Source: Candidatus Hydrogenedentota bacterium (lineage in GTDB: Bacteria; Hydrogenedentota; Hydrogenedentia; Hydrogenedentales; JAGMZX01). Taken from it: DNA of 64,000 nt. Shown one piece after another: positions 19,366 to 32,615 of this stretch. Where the stretch lies: positions 1-64,000 of the forward strand of contig JAKQEQ010000159.1 in NCBI GenBank assembly GCA_029556545.1, in the 5' to 3' direction. The position numbers were made by a program, and so were the translations under genes. The notes below the pieces were generated by a model that was not told where the DNA came from, ran no database searches, and saw only the letters and a program-made list of their open reading frames with translations. Position 1 is the first letter of the stretch. Each line of letters starts with the position of its first letter.

Positions 19366-21146
19366 GGGGCGCTCCGCTCCACGGTCCGCGTGTCCAGCCG
19401 CGACATGTAGCCCCCGAGAATACCTTGGCTCTCCAGGTGCCGCCGTAACAGCATCTTGACTTCCGCGGCCGTGCCGAGCGCCATCGCTGCTTCCGCCAAT
19501 GTCCGCGCCGCGGCCATGGTTGTATTCGTGACCACTTCGCGCACCACGGGGATTGAAATGGTCGACATGCTCAGCGAGCTGACCCCCAGGCCAATCAGCA
19601 GTTCCGCGTACAGCGGGTCGCCCGCCATCTCGCCGCAGATGCCGCACGGAATGCCCGCCTCACGCGCCGCCTGCGCCGTCCAGCGGACCATCCGCAGCAC
19701 CGCCGGGTGCGCCGGTTCGTACAGGTATGCGATGCGCGCATTCTCGCGGTCCACCGCCAGCGAATACTGGATCAAGTCGTTCGTGCCGATGCTGAAGAAG
19801 TCGCATTCCTCCGCGAGAAGCCTCGCCATCGCGACCGCCGAGGGCACCTCGATCATCGACCCGACCTTGAGGTCCGCGTCGAAGGGGGCGTTCTCGCGCG
19901 CGAGTTCCTCGCGGACGGCTTCGAGCACCGTCTTGACGCGACGCAGTTCCTCCAGGCCGCTGATCATCGGAAACATGATCTGCACGTTGCCGCGCGCCGA
20001 GGCGCGCAACATGGCGCGCAGCTGCGTCTTGAAAATGTCCGGTCGTTCGAGGCAAAAACGGATGGCGCGCCAGCCCAGTTGCGGATTGTCCTCCCGGTCC
20101 TGTTGCAGGTACGCCACGGATTTGTCGCCGCCGATGTCCATCGTGCGCAGCACGACCGGAAACGGATGCGCCGCCTCCGCCGCCTGTACATAGGCGTTGT
20201 ACTGCTCCTCCTCCGACGGGGGACTCGTCCGGTTCAGAAAGAGGTACTCCGTACGATACAGCCCGATCCCCCCCGCGTTCACCTTCACGCTGTGCTCGAT
20301 CTCAAAGGGCAACTCAACGTTTGCCATGAGCGGTATTTCGATGCCGTCCTTCGTGGCGCACGGCTTCTTCCGGTCCTCGACGGCGAGGGACGCCCACTGC
20401 GCCTCCAGTTGCGCCATCTGTTCGCGATAGCGCTCGAGCGTCTCCGGGCTCGGATCCAGCACCACCACGCCGTGCAAGCCGTCCACCACAATGGTGGCGC
20501 CCGTCTCGCAGTATTGGCTCAGGCCGTCGGCGCCCATGACGGCGGGAATCTCGAACGCCCGCGCCAGGATCGCCGTATGCGACGTGGCGCTCCCCGTATC
20601 GAGCGATAGCGCCAGGATATTCTTGACATCCATCCCCGCCGCGTCGCTCGGCGGCAGTTGATGCGCCACAACGATGGACGGTTCGGCGAGCCGGCGCAGG
20701 TCCGTCCGCTCCGCATCGAGGAGCCGCATGAGGATGCGGTCCAGCACGTCGAGGAGGTCCGCCGTTCGCTCGCGGAAGCGGGGGTCGTCCGCCACGCGCA
20801 TGACCGCCGCGTACCGCTGCACAAACTCGTCCAGCACGTATTCGACGTTAAGGCCTTCCACCTCGACCTGTTTCGCCACCTCCTCCCGCAACACCACGTC
20901 GTCCAGCAGCATGATATGCGCCTTGAAGATGTCCGCGTGCTTCTCGCCGAGTTGCGCGGCGGTCCGGCGATATAACGAGGTCAGTTCCTCGCGAACGTCC
21001 TCGATGGCCGCGTTGAGGCGATCAACCTCGGCCGCGGTGTCGTTCACGGAGTACCGCGGGACATCGAGCCGGCGCACGTCAAACACGAGCGCCTTGCCGA
21101 TGGCGACGCCCGGTGATACGCCTATGCCCTGGAACAACGTTTCCAC
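19362..21146 (-). CDS. ptsI: PTS enzyme I (phosphoenolpyruvate-protein phosphotransferase)
   Basis: Transfers phosphate from PEP to HPr. 594 residues. The start is GTG 21146, because GAGGA lies about eight bases upstream and the mature N-terminus [19 protein letters not shown] is family-typical. The active-site His is in [19 protein letters not shown] near 195; the PEP-binding catalytic Cys is in [14 protein letters not shown] near 505; [13 protein letters not shown] is near 300. It starts one base after the ptsH stop. No EIIA/B/C permease gene is visible in the window. Confidence 0.96.
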   Translation of the reverse strand: METLFQGIGVSPGVAIGKALVFDVRRLDVPRYSVNDTAAEVDRLNAAIEDVREELTSLYRRTAAQLGEKHADIFKAHIMLLDDVVLREEVAKQVEVEGLNVEYVLDEFVQRYAAVMRVADDPRFRERTADLLDVLDRILMRLLDAERTDLRRLAEPSIVVAHQLPPSDAAGMDVKNILALSLDTGSATSHTAILARAFEIPAVMGADGLSQYCETGATIVVDGLHGVVVLDPSPETLERYREQMAQLEAQWASLAVEDRKKPCATKDGIEIPLMANVELPFEIEHSVKVNAGGIGLYRTEYLFLNRTSPPSEEEQYNAYVQAAEAAHPFPVVLRTMDIGGDKSVAYLQQDREDNPQLGWRAIRFCLERPDIFKTQLRAMLRASARGNVQIMFPMISGLEELRRVKTVLEAVREELARENAPFDADLKVGSMIEVPSAVAMARLLAEECDFFSIGTNDLIQYSLAVDRENARIAYLYEPAHPAVLRMVRWTAQAAREAGIPCGICGEMAGDPLYAELLIGLGVSSLSMSTISIPVVREVVTNTTMAAARTLAEAAMALGTAAEVKMLLRRHLESQGILGGYMSRLDTRTVERSAP

Positions 21147-21147
21147 G

Positions 21148-21420
21148 CTAATCGTCCTCGAAGCCGGATTCAAAGAGTCTTTCGAGGGCCGCCATCGCAT
21201 CCTCCGCGTCCTCGCCCACACACGTCACGGTGAGTTCCGTGCCCTGCGTGGCCGCGAGGGTCAGTACGCCCATGATGCTTTTTGCGTTCACGCGATACCC
21301 GTTCAGGGTGATAAACGTCTCGCAAAAGAAGTTCAACGTCTTCCGAACGAGCTTCTGCGCCGGCCGCGCATGGAGGCCCTTCTGATTGACGACCCTCAGT
21401 TTCTTTGTAACTTCCGGCAT
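21148..21420 (-). CDS. ptsH: HPr phosphocarrier protein
   Basis: 90 residues. It has the phospho-His site GLHARPAQ near residue 15 and the regulatory Ser region [13 protein letters not shown] near 47. So it can be phosphorylated by EI and also by HPr kinase, whose gene is two genes upstream. The C-terminal helix ends in an acidic tail (FESGFEDD). It is followed almost immediately by ptsI. The Ser site and nearby hprK favour a carbon-status signalling role. Confidence 0.95.
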   Translation of the reverse strand: MPEVTKKLRVVNQKGLHARPAQKLVRKTLNFFCETFITLNGYRVNAKSIMGVLTLAATQGTELTVTCVGEDAEDAMAALERLFESGFEDD

Positions 21421-21486
21421 ACGCTCCTATCCCAATGCATACTCGTACTCGCGACCGCGTCTTGGCCCGCCTGCCTGACCCGACAG

Positions 21487-23601
21487 CTACACGTGCGCGA
21501 TTTCCACGTCAATCGTCAGGCTTGCCGCGGAGACGCCCCGCGGCAGCGCCCAGCACGGAATAAGGACGCTGCCCTGATAGACCCGTTCCTGGCCGCCTTC
21601 CGATTGGCTGACCGTCTCGACGGCGAACCGGTGCACCCGTGCCGGCGCGGAAAATCGTAACGCGCAACGGAGTCCCTGCCAGTCGTCCCGCAGGGCGATG
21701 TGACGCAATTCCTCGTCACAACCCATGCAGCCCAACATGGCCCGGCCCAGATCGCGGTCTTCCGATTCGTAATAACGGTCCGCGGCGCCGCCGGTAAGCA
21801 GGTTTATGACAAATTCCACGCCGAAAAGGGCTTCCAAGACCCGGCTGCCATCAGACGCTATATCATACTGAATCCTGAATCCCGATGCACCTTTCTGAAG
21901 CTTTATGGACTTGCTCACTTTGGCCGCGGCACCCGCCGCCGTCCCGGCGCGCCACAAGGTCGCACGCCGCCCCTTCACGGAGTACTGGTACCGGCCCGTC
22001 GCGAAATCGCCCAATTCCCGATACGCCATGCCCCACAATTGCCCGGTGGTAACGTCTGGAGCGAAGAAATGGTCGCGCAACGAGCTTCGAGGATAGGAAT
22101 CAAACACAAGGAACTTGTCGAGCCCCAATTCCTTTACCCGAACCAGTTCGTGAATACTGCCCCGGGTCGCCGTATCCGAGGCCAACGTGGGCTGGCCGGT
22201 TAGTAACGCGTCGTGATAGGCCTCCTCGCGCCGCGCGAGCGTATTGAGGAAATTGAAGGGCTTGGGCTTGAAGTCGAGTTCCGTTAGCGTGCCGCCGTCG
22301 TTGGGACTGAGGAACAAGGCGACTCGGTCGTTCTCCAGGATGATGTCGTCCCAGCCGTCCCGGTTCCAGTCCGCCACTTCCGTCGCGGTCCACCCCTCCT
22401 TGGCGTGCCCGCAGGCGTCAAGCAATCCGTCCGCGGCGATCAGCCGCTCGTATACGGCGGTGCGCAAGTGGTTCAGATACAGGCCGCCGAAGACCCCGTG
22501 CCAGTATGCACAATTGCACTGCGCCTGGTGCAGCAGGCACTCCGCCTCGGCAAGTTCCTTCTCGTTTTTTCGCCGCCCCTTTTGCAGCCGCACGAGCCGG
22601 TCGCTCACGCGGAGCATCCGCTTATGCATCGCGTTGGCCTCGGGGTATTTGGCCAGGAAATTGCGCCAGAAACCGCCGCGTAGAAACAGCAGGTGTTCGG
22701 CGTCCTCTTTGTACTGATTCCGCAGGTCGTGCAACTGCCGCTGCATCGGCGTCGGCAACGACCATGCCATCATCTCCTGATACGACGCGGTCGGAATGTA
22801 GGTGCGCCCGAGCGGGGGCACGCGATCGAGGTAGTCCCCATACGTCGTGCAATGAATCCAGTCCTTGTTCTCGGTCAGCGCTTGGAAGAATTCCTCGAGC
22901 CAGCCTTCCCCATACACGCTCTCATACGTCATGGGCCATACCCCGAACTTCTCGCCGTCGTCGTGAATGACCGCGCAGCGGCGTCCGTCCTCGCTCGCGT
23001 GTTCGCGCAGGAACGCGATTGTCTTCTCGACCTGACGGAACGGGATGAGATAGCGCAGTTTCTCGAGGATCGGGAACACCTTCAGCGGCGCGCCCGCCTC
23101 CTCCGTCACGTAGTAACCGAAAAGCTGCTCCGGCCGCAGTCCCGTGCACTTGAAGTGCATATCATCGACCACCGTGTACTCGATGCCGCCCGCCGCGAGG
23201 ATACGCGGCATATGCGGCTCCCACACGCGCTCGGCGAGCCACATCCCGCGCGGCGCGCGCCCGAAATGCTCCTCGCAGAAGGCGGTCATCCGCGCTATCT
23301 GCTTCACCGCGTCGCGTTCCGGCACCGCGCACAGGAGCGGCTCATAGTACGCGCCCCCCATGATCTCGACCTGGCCGTCCTCGACCATCGCGCCGAGCCG
23401 CTGCACAAAACCCGGCTCATTCTCGAGAAACCAGTCCCACAACGGCCCCGTATAGTGCAGCACGACGCGCACGGCGGGATATCGCTCCAAGACGTCGAGA
23501 AACGGCAGGTACGCCTTCCGGTACGCATCGGCGAAAACGTGATCAAAATTGCCCACCGGCTGGTGGGAGTGACAACCAAAGATCAGATGGATACTGTTCA
23601 T
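21487..23601 (-). CDS. GH57 family alpha-glucan hydrolase/transferase
   Basis: 704 residues. The N-terminal (beta/alpha)7 domain has all GH57 conserved regions: HSHQPVGNF near 11, GAYYEPLL near 83, the catalytic nucleophile Glu in WLAERVWEPHMP near 122, and the acid/base Asp in VIHDDGEKFGVWP near 214. The C-terminal half contains the beta-rich DUF1926/1925-type region seen in alpha-amylase/4-alpha-glucanotransferase members. No signal peptide, so it is probably intracellular glycogen/maltodextrin turnover. It sits between hprK and ptsH, which suggests glucan metabolism is under the HPr/HprK system. The ATG is preceded by AGGAGCCCT. Confidence 0.9.
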   Translation of the reverse strand: MNSIHLIFGCHSHQPVGNFDHVFADAYRKAYLPFLDVLERYPAVRVVLHYTGPLWDWFLENEPGFVQRLGAMVEDGQVEIMGGAYYEPLLCAVPERDAVKQIARMTAFCEEHFGRAPRGMWLAERVWEPHMPRILAAGGIEYTVVDDMHFKCTGLRPEQLFGYYVTEEAGAPLKVFPILEKLRYLIPFRQVEKTIAFLREHASEDGRRCAVIHDDGEKFGVWPMTYESVYGEGWLEEFFQALTENKDWIHCTTYGDYLDRVPPLGRTYIPTASYQEMMAWSLPTPMQRQLHDLRNQYKEDAEHLLFLRGGFWRNFLAKYPEANAMHKRMLRVSDRLVRLQKGRRKNEKELAEAECLLHQAQCNCAYWHGVFGGLYLNHLRTAVYERLIAADGLLDACGHAKEGWTATEVADWNRDGWDDIILENDRVALFLSPNDGGTLTELDFKPKPFNFLNTLARREEAYHDALLTGQPTLASDTATRGSIHELVRVKELGLDKFLVFDSYPRSSLRDHFFAPDVTTGQLWGMAYRELGDFATGRYQYSVKGRRATLWRAGTAAGAAAKVSKSIKLQKGASGFRIQYDIASDGSRVLEALFGVEFVINLLTGGAADRYYESEDRDLGRAMLGCMGCDEELRHIALRDDWQGLRCALRFSAPARVHRFAVETVSQSEGGQERVYQGSVLIPCWALPRGVSAASLTIDVEIAHV

Positions 23602-23739
23602 AGGGCTCCTACCACGCGGCGACGATCATGCCGCCATACCGCAATCCGCAACCCAATACTCGTAGTCGTTTTCGTGCTCGTAATCGCACGCGCGATGGCT
23701 CTCGCGCGCGTTGCTCCCGCCCATTGCGGACCCGCGCGG

Positions 23740-24708
23740 TCAAGCCCCGCCTGTGTCCATAATCTGGATGAGGCGCTCGTTGAACGCCGCCGCCGGGTGG
23801 ACGCCCAATTCCTTGAGTCGGTGGTTCAGCGAGGCCACTTCGATGATAATCGCGATATTCCGGCCCGGCCGCACCGGAATGCGCATGTGGTTGACCCGCA
23901 CGCCGATCAATTCCACGTGCTCTTCCATGAGCCCCGTGCGATCGTAGTCGATATCCTGCCGCCACTCCTCGAGTTCGACGATAATCCCAATCCGCTTCGA
24001 GTTGCGCACGCACCCCACTCCGAAAATCGACTTCACGTCAATGATTCCGACGCCGCGAATTTCCATGTGGTGTTCGATGACCGGATTCGTTTCCGCGTAC
24101 AAGTGGTCTTCGCGCCGTCGCCGCAGCGTCACGACGTCGTCCGCCACGAGCCGATGGCCTCGCTCGATCAGTTCGAGCGCCGTTTCGCTCTTGCCGATGC
24201 CCGGCGGCCCGACAATCACGACGCCGACCCCGTAGCAGTCCACCGCGGTCCCGTGGAGCACCGTTTCGGGCGAAAACTCCTCGGCGAGAAAGAGGATAAT
24301 CCGGCTGATCACTTCGTCCGTACGCCGCGAGGACCGCAGCACGGGGATGCCGCGCCGATTGCACATGTCCAGGAAGATGGGGCGCGGCTCGAGCTTCCGC
24401 GAAAGGATAAACGCGGGCACCTCGAAGGAGAACATCGCGGCGAGCCGGGCGCTCAATTCCGACGCCGTGAGCCGCTCCATGTAGTGCGTCTCGGTATTGC
24501 CGAGAATCTGTACCCGGTCATTCGCGAAGTATTCGAGATATCCCGCAAGCGCGAGCCCGGGCCGGTTCACGTCCGAGATAAGCACCGGACGGCCCATCCC
24601 CTGATACCCGGCCAGGACCTCGAGTTCGAGGTCGTCGGCCATGCGGTCCATGAGACGGGCCACGGCGATGTGCCGCTTGCGGTTGACGGGGAGGTTCTGC
24701 GTATCCAT
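23740..24708 (-). CDS. hprK: HPr kinase/phosphorylase
   Basis: Phosphorylates and dephosphorylates the regulatory Ser of HPr. 322 residues. It has the N-terminal HprK domain with GNTETHYME near 70, Walker A GPPGIGKSETALEL near 165, catalytic HRLVADDVV near 185 and the HprK signature EIRGVGIIDVKSIFG near 215. All catalytic residues appear intact. It is placed after hpf and before GH57; HPr itself is encoded two genes downstream. The 138-base gap to GH57 holds only a degenerate 9-mer-like stretch (ctcgtagtc, gttttcgtg, ctcgtaatc at about 23659-23685). Confidence 0.95.
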   Translation of the reverse strand: MDTQNLPVNRKRHIAVARLMDRMADDLELEVLAGYQGMGRPVLISDVNRPGLALAGYLEYFANDRVQILGNTETHYMERLTASELSARLAAMFSFEVPAFILSRKLEPRPIFLDMCNRRGIPVLRSSRRTDEVISRIILFLAEEFSPETVLHGTAVDCYGVGVVIVGPPGIGKSETALELIERGHRLVADDVVTLRRRREDHLYAETNPVIEHHMEIRGVGIIDVKSIFGVGCVRNSKRIGIIVELEEWRQDIDYDRTGLMEEHVELIGVRVNHMRIPVRPGRNIAIIIEVASLNHRLKELGVHPAAAFNERLIQIMDTGGA

Positions 24709-24783
24709 GGTGCGGTCGTTTCTCCGGGTGCGCGCCCCGCACCCCGTCTTCGGACAGCTTCCGCAGCATGCGCGCCCGAGCGA

Positions 24784-25347
24784 TCAGAACTGCGGTTCGA
24801 TCAGGCCGTAGGTCCCGTCTTCGCGGGCATATAACACGTTCACCTTGGACGTATCGGCATTCGAGAACACCAGGAACGGCTCATCGAGCAATTCCAATTG
24901 CATGATGGCCTCCTCGACGTCCAGCGGCTTCATCGGCAATTGTTCCCGATGCACCACCTTGTGGTTCGCGGACGATCCGTTCGTGTCCGAAGCGCCGATC
25001 TCGGCCGCCATCGTAATGATGGCATGCTCGTAATCGCGGTCTTCGCGGGCCGCGCGCGGCTGGTGCCGGTTGATGCGGTCTTTGTACTTGCGAATCTGCT
25101 TTTCGAGTTTGGCCAGCACCGCGTCTACCGACGCGTACATGTCGGGCGACGCTTCCTTTCCGTGAATCCGCACGCCGTTCGCGTGCAGGTTCACCTCGGC
25201 GATGTGCCGGCGCTTCTCGATATCCAGGATCACGTCGGCGTCGATCACCTTGTCGAAATGGGAACCCAACTTGTTGAGACCGCTCTCGATATAGGCCTTG
25301 AGCGCGTCCGTCATCTCCATGTGCCGACCCGTAATGCTGACTCTCAT
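24784..25347 (-). CDS. hpf: Long-form ribosome hibernation promoting factor
   Basis: Binds idle ribosomes and dimerises them. 187 residues: an N-terminal S30AE domain (MRVSITGRHMEMTDALKAYI ...) of about 100 residues, a linker near 110-130, and the C-terminal dimerisation domain with KPLDVEEAIMQLELLDEPF and FSNADTSKVNVLYAREDGTY. The ATG at 25347 gives the family N-terminus; an in-frame ATG six codons upstream is possible but less likely. It heads a long minus-strand series with hprK next, a common pairing of stationary-phase and carbon control genes. Confidence 0.94.
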   Translation of the reverse strand: MRVSITGRHMEMTDALKAYIESGLNKLGSHFDKVIDADVILDIEKRRHIAEVNLHANGVRIHGKEASPDMYASVDAVLAKLEKQIRKYKDRINRHQPRAAREDRDYEHAIITMAAEIGASDTNGSSANHKVVHREQLPMKPLDVEEAIMQLELLDEPFLVFSNADTSKVNVLYAREDGTYGLIEPQF

Positions 25348-25735
25348 AGAGCAACCAGCCTCCATCCAGACTTGTTTGATAAGGTGGCAGATGCTAACAC
25401 CTCGGTTTCGATCTTGTCAAAGGATATTCCCCACTGCCCCCTTTTTGTTCCCCATGCGTCGCTTCCACACTCAAAATCGCCCTGTGCCGCCGCCGCGATA
25501 TATCCGACTCTCCACACCGCTCTCCGCCTTTGCGCCTCCGCCGGCGCGCGGGCGACCGCGGCATCGCAACATGTCGCCTGTTGCCTTACCGCAAGCATTG
25601 CCCTATAATCACCTCAGCGTGGCAACGTGTATTTTACCACGAATTCCGGAAGAAGCGGGAGCCGGCAGCACCGCGAATTCCGAAATCGGGCTAACTACAG
25701 GCCGTGCAATCAGTTGCGGAGACTCGCCGATCGCC
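25348..25735. other. Divergent intergenic region between hpf and an RHH-like gene
   Basis: 388 bases. It contains the hpf promoter candidate (25391-25420). The rest is lower in GC near 25410-25450 and 25600-25640. A plus-strand frame crosses it but lacks the codon bias seen after 25736, so I treat it as non-coding. Confidence 0.5.
25391..25420 (-). promoter_or_regulatory. Candidate promoter of hpf
   Basis: On the minus strand: perfect TTGACA (25420-25415), an 18-base spacer, and TAGCAT (25396-25391) preceded by TGT as an extended -10. It lies about 45 bases before the hpf ATG. The spacing and extended -10 match the proximal rpsL promoter candidate. Confidence 0.5.
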
Positions 25736-26212
25736 ATGCCGAAGCAAGTGGCCGCAAAGCGTGAACGCGTCATCGAGGCGGTGCGCAACAACCTCGAGGG
25801 GGAAGCCGCCGTCGAGTTCATTCACCAATCGGGCTACGCCATGACCGCCGCCGGCATCGCCCGCCACTTGCGCGGCCTGGGCGGGCGCGGGCGCGTCCAG
25901 GACCTCATCGAGCAAGGCAAGACCAATCACGAAATCCTTGCCCTCTGTTTCCCCGAAGAGGCGGAAGCCCTGCCGCCTCCGCCGCCCGACCAGCCGGAAC
26001 TCTTCGTAGACGAACTCGAGCCCGGCCGTGCCGTGCACGCCCCGCCGGACGCACCCGAATTCGAGGTCACCAAACTCACCGTGAAACTGCCCACCGAACT
26101 CTACGAGGCCGTCCGCCTCGCCGCGAAGGCGGAAGGCACGACCCAAAACCAGATCGTCGTCGACATCCTCACCTCCGCGCTCGGTCAATTGCCCCGCCCG
26201 GACCACGCTTAG
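25736..26212 (+). CDS. Putative regulator with C-terminal ribbon-helix-helix-like segment
   Basis: 158 residues. The N-terminal 60 residues are helical and charged (MPKQVAAKRERVIEAVRNNL) and include a possible HTH-like run, MTAAGIARHLRGLGG. A proline-rich linker follows (PPPPPDQPELF). The C-terminal 45 residues (KLTVKLPTELYEAVRLAAKA, then EGTTQNQIVVDILTSAL) fit a CopG/Arc ribbon-helix-helix fold: a short strand followed by two helices. DNA binding is inferred from this pattern only. The ATG at 25736 is chosen because the codon bias starts there; its ribosome site is weak. It is divergent from hpf. Confidence 0.65.
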   Translation: MPKQVAAKRERVIEAVRNNLEGEAAVEFIHQSGYAMTAAGIARHLRGLGGRGRVQDLIEQGKTNHEILALCFPEEAEALPPPPPDQPELFVDELEPGRAVHAPPDAPEFEVTKLTVKLPTELYEAVRLAAKAEGTTQNQIVVDILTSALGQLPRPDHA

Positions 26213-26313
26213 GGAAAAATATCTCGTCGGCGTCTCTCCATTGCATCGCCGTGCGCGGCGCGGGTACACTGGCGCCAACGATTCGAGACTCCCAACGACT
26301 TCCGGATGTAATC

Positions 26314-28560
26314 ATGTCCTACGAGTATTCGGGATACCTCAGCACCCTGATCGAAGCGCCAGACGAAGAGGCCGCCGCGCGGGTCGACCGCATTGTATTC
26401 ACCGCAAAGGACCTGTCGCAGTGGAGTCTGACCGATCGCCCCACCGAGAAGGAATGGCAGCAGACACCGGTCCAATGCGAACGCGGGGACGATTTCATCC
26501 GTCTCGAGGGGCGGTTCGACGCGGTCCGCCGGATCGACAACCTCGGTCCCGAGGACCCGAGTTTCTGGGTCGCGTTGAGCAGCCGCAACTGGCGGGACAA
26601 CCGCTTCCCCGTCGACGTACTGCGTTACCCGATCGCCGAAATCACCTATCGTTGTCTCACCGAGCACGCCCGGCCCGCATGGCTCTGGCAGTACCCCGGG
26701 GGCGAGCACGTGGACGGCCTTCGCAATTCGACCGAATGGCGGACCATCGCCCGGCTGATCCCGCATTACGGTTTTCCTTCCCACGTGGACAGCATGACTA
26801 TCCGGCTTTTCTCCACGTCGCGCAGCACGGAAATCATGGAAATCCAGTCCATCGTCTTCCGCGCCCTCACCCCCGAGGAAGACGAGAACTGCCGCGCCAA
26901 TGACACGCGCCTCGAATCGTATCGGACCATGCGGCGCTATCCCGTTCTCGACACGTTCATGCCCTACGGCGCCTGCCTCAAGGCCGGCACGGCCAAACGG
27001 ATGGCGGAACGGCTGGAGGTCTCGTTGCGCGACTACTGGCGGCTCGCCATGGAGGACATGGTCCGTCACTATCACAACTGTATTGCCATCGAGGAACCCG
27101 ACCAGTTCTCCGCACAGGAATGGCGCGAGTTGCTGGCCCTCGCCGAGTCGTTCCACATCAAGGTCCTGGCGCAGTTCGACTGGCCGCTCGAAGAAATCGC
27201 CGAGAAGGGCCGGGGCTGGATAGACACCCACGTGCGGCCATACGCGAATTCGCCCGCCCTGCTTGCCTGGAGCATTTGTGACGAGCCGCCCGAACATACC
27301 TTTCAAGCCCACCTCGACGCCCGCGCCCTCTTTGAGGAAGCCGACCCGAATCACCCGCTTACCGCGACGATGCGCAATGCCGACTCGTTTCCGCTCTTCG
27401 CGCCCTTCCTCCCGGCCACGGGCATCTCCCATTTCAAGTCGCGCTCCGCATGGGAAATGAGCGACCTCGTCCGCACCCACCTGCCCCTCAGCGGCGGCCA
27501 GCACGTGTGGGTCGTGGCGCCCGCCTTCGTATACGCCACCGATACGCCCGAGTGGTACACCTGCCCCGAAATCCGCCTCATGCTCAATCTCGCCCTCGCG
27601 CATGGGGCGCGCGGATGGTTCGCGTTCTCGTATCACAACGACCCGATATGGATAAACGGGCCGTGTCAGCGATCGCTCACGGGACCGTTCCTCACCTTCA
27701 GCGACATCTGGGACGAATTGGGGCTCCGCGTCGAGCGCATCGGCGCCCTCTCGCCGTTATTGCTCCAGGCGTCGCCGTGCGAGGAGGGCAACGTCGAGTG
27801 CCACGTCACGTGGGAGAGCGGGCTTCGCGCGATGCGGCCCAAAGAGGTCGAGCCCCTGACACGCACGATCCTCCGCGGCCCGGATTATTGCCTCTTCTAC
27901 CTCGTGAGCAATGATATCGTCGACGTGAGCCCCACCAATATCTATTTCGAGGAACGGCACGGCCTCGAACTCTACGACGTGACCGATTTCACGCGCGAGC
28001 GCACCTGGGAACCCATGCCGCGGCGACGCCACGCCGAGATGTTGCCCGGACAGGGACGAGTCATCCTGTGCGCGGCCCCGGAAGTCTGCGAACGCCTCCG
28101 CGTGGAAATGGCGCAACGCATGATCGAGGATGACAGCCGACAGATTGCCGTCGACCTCGGTTTGGCGCGCCGATACGATCTGCCGGTCGCCCCGGTCCAG
28201 CGGCTGATGCAGGACGTCGGCATGGGCGACCCGCTCAAGGACGTACGGAGAACGCGCACGGCGCGCGACCAACTCACGAACATCCTGTACGCCGCGCCGC
28301 ACGTAACCGGCCCGCGGGGACGCCTCATCCAAATCAGCGCCGCCATCTGCGGCTGCGACGGCGCGCTGTGCCGCCTCCTCGCACGCGGCAGGGCCGAGAA
28401 AGCCCACGAGTTCGGGCTCAAAGTGATCTCCGTCGCCCGCGAGTTAACCCACCTCCGGCTGCGACTCCGCGAGGGCGAAGGCCGCGACATCGACCAGTAC
28501 TGCAGCGACCTGAGCCGCCGCACGCTGAAGCTCCTCGCGGAGATTCGCGCCCTCGATTGA
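26314..28560 (+). CDS. TIM-barrel glycoside-hydrolase-like protein, function unknown
   Basis: 748 residues, apparently cytoplasmic (no signal peptide). An N-terminal beta-sandwich-like region (about 1-190) is followed by a barrel-like region with [20 protein letters not shown] near 280, [18 protein letters not shown] near 315-330 and [18 protein letters not shown] near 430. The segment W-S-I-C-D-E-P matches the acid/base strand of clan GH-A enzymes (usually xNEP). A matching nucleophile is not obvious, so activity is uncertain. The C-terminal 150 residues are charged and helical. The start at 26314 gives [13 protein letters not shown]. Confidence 0.6.
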   Translation: MSYEYSGYLSTLIEAPDEEAAARVDRIVFTAKDLSQWSLTDRPTEKEWQQTPVQCERGDDFIRLEGRFDAVRRIDNLGPEDPSFWVALSSRNWRDNRFPVDVLRYPIAEITYRCLTEHARPAWLWQYPGGEHVDGLRNSTEWRTIARLIPHYGFPSHVDSMTIRLFSTSRSTEIMEIQSIVFRALTPEEDENCRANDTRLESYRTMRRYPVLDTFMPYGACLKAGTAKRMAERLEVSLRDYWRLAMEDMVRHYHNCIAIEEPDQFSAQEWRELLALAESFHIKVLAQFDWPLEEIAEKGRGWIDTHVRPYANSPALLAWSICDEPPEHTFQAHLDARALFEEADPNHPLTATMRNADSFPLFAPFLPATGISHFKSRSAWEMSDLVRTHLPLSGGQHVWVVAPAFVYATDTPEWYTCPEIRLMLNLALAHGARGWFAFSYHNDPIWINGPCQRSLTGPFLTFSDIWDELGLRVERIGALSPLLLQASPCEEGNVECHVTWESGLRAMRPKEVEPLTRTILRGPDYCLFYLVSNDIVDVSPTNIYFEERHGLELYDVTDFTRERTWEPMPRRRHAEMLPGQGRVILCAAPEVCERLRVEMAQRMIEDDSRQIAVDLGLARRYDLPVAPVQRLMQDVGMGDPLKDVRRTRTARDQLTNILYAAPHVTGPRGRLIQISAAICGCDGALCRLLARGRAEKAHEFGLKVISVARELTHLRLRLREGEGRDIDQYCSDLSRRTLKLLAEIRALD

Positions 28561-28654
28561 CTGCGTCGATCGCCGGACGGTTGCGGCATTCTCCGCGAAA
28601 TGGATACCATACTCCTCTTGTTCCCTGACGATTTTCCCCGGGACGCATTACCGT

Positions 28655-31543
<2,889 letters not shown>

Positions 31544-31567
31544 TCCAAGCGCGCCGCCGACGCCCCG

Positions 31568-31603
31568 GTCCATACCGTCCATATCGTCCGTACCGTCCAT
31601 CAA
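31568..31603. repeat. 9-mer tandem array (four units)
   Basis: gtccatacc, gtccatatc, gtccgtacc, gtccatcaa, located between the convergent uvrA and substrate-binding protein genes, 25 bases after the uvrA stop and ten before the other stop. Confidence 0.85.
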
Positions 31604-31612
31604 GCCCCAAGA

Positions 31613-32557
31613 TCAGAGCGGCTTCAACAGTTTCTGGATTTCCGGCGTCTCCAGGTTATCGAGCGTAACAACCTTCACACCCGTGTCGATGCGCTTTTCG
31701 ACGGGTTGCCCTTTAATCGCGTCCATGGCCGTCTGCACGCTTAGATACCCCATCTTGAACGGGTCCTGCACTATCAGCGCCTGCACCGCGCCGTCGCGCA
31801 GCGCGGCCACTTCCTCGTCCGCCGCGTCAAAGCCCACCAGTTTCACCTGGCCCGCCTTCCCGAGCGTCTTGAGCGCCTGGGCCGCCCCGATGCAAGCACT
31901 CTCGTTTGCCGCGAAGATGCCCTTGATGTTCGGGTGCGCCGTCAGCATGTCCTGCGTCACGCTCATGGCCTTTGCCTCGTTGCTGTCGCAATACTGCACC
32001 GAAACGAGCCGGATGTTCGGAAATTCCTTGATTCCCTCCTTGAAGCCTTCCTCGCGCATCTGCGACGTGGCCGCGCCATAAACAAAGGGGATCAACCCGA
32101 CCTCGCCCTCTTCGCCGATGAGCCGCGCAAGCTCCCGGGCCGCCGCTTTCGCCCCGGCGATGTTGTCCGTCGCCACGAAGGAGAGCGGCAGGTCCGATGT
32201 CACCCCCGAGTCCATCGTGATGACCGGGATGCCGGCATCCAAGGCGCGCTGGATAGGACCGTTCAGTGCGTTCTCATCGCACGCGGCCAGCACGATCGCG
32301 TTCACGCCCCGGACGATCATCGTCTCGATGATGTCCACCTGCTTGTCGACCTGCGTCTCCTTGTCGGGGCCCATCCAGGTCACCGCGACGCCGAGGTCCT
32401 TCCCCGCCGTTTCGGCGCCGGTCTTTACCGTAAGCCAGAATTGATGCGTGAGGGCCTTGGGAATCACGGCGATGCGCACCTGGCCGCTTGACGATTGCCC
32501 GCAGCCGAATGAGGTCAGCATGCCCGCCAGCACGCAGGCGGCGATAACACGTTTCAT
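31613..32557 (-). CDS. Sugar ABC transporter substrate-binding lipoprotein (orphan)
   Basis: Periplasmic-binding protein of the ribose/xylose type (peripla_BP_4), 314 residues. The start at 32557 gives MKRVIAACVLAGMLTSFGCG, with a lipobox ending in Cys near residue 19. Family features: AVIPKALTHQFWLTVKTGAE near 32, DIIETMIVRGVNAIVLAACD near 75, GIPVITMDSGV near 110 and GIFAANESACIGAAQALKTL near 215. No ATPase or permease of a sugar importer lies next to it, so it may serve a distant transporter or act as a sensor. Confidence 0.88.
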   Translation of the reverse strand: MKRVIAACVLAGMLTSFGCGQSSSGQVRIAVIPKALTHQFWLTVKTGAETAGKDLGVAVTWMGPDKETQVDKQVDIIETMIVRGVNAIVLAACDENALNGPIQRALDAGIPVITMDSGVTSDLPLSFVATDNIAGAKAAARELARLIGEEGEVGLIPFVYGAATSQMREEGFKEGIKEFPNIRLVSVQYCDSNEAKAMSVTQDMLTAHPNIKGIFAANESACIGAAQALKTLGKAGQVKLVGFDAADEEVAALRDGAVQALIVQDPFKMGYLSVQTAMDAIKGQPVEKRIDTGVKVVTLDNLETPEIQKLLKPL

Positions 32558-32615
32558 GGTCCCTTGTCCTCCTTCGCCGCAAGCGGCGGCGACTGCTTCC
32601 CTTTCACGACGTCGG

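Noticed and set aside
22693-24834. 713-codon plus-strand frame over GH57 and hprK
   Set aside because: Same reason: antisense shadow of two well-supported genes, with no domain signal.
25298-25735. Extension of the RHH-like gene upstream of 25736
   Set aside because: The extra codons lack the GC3 bias and cross the hpf promoter; the family-like part begins at MPKQVAAKRER.
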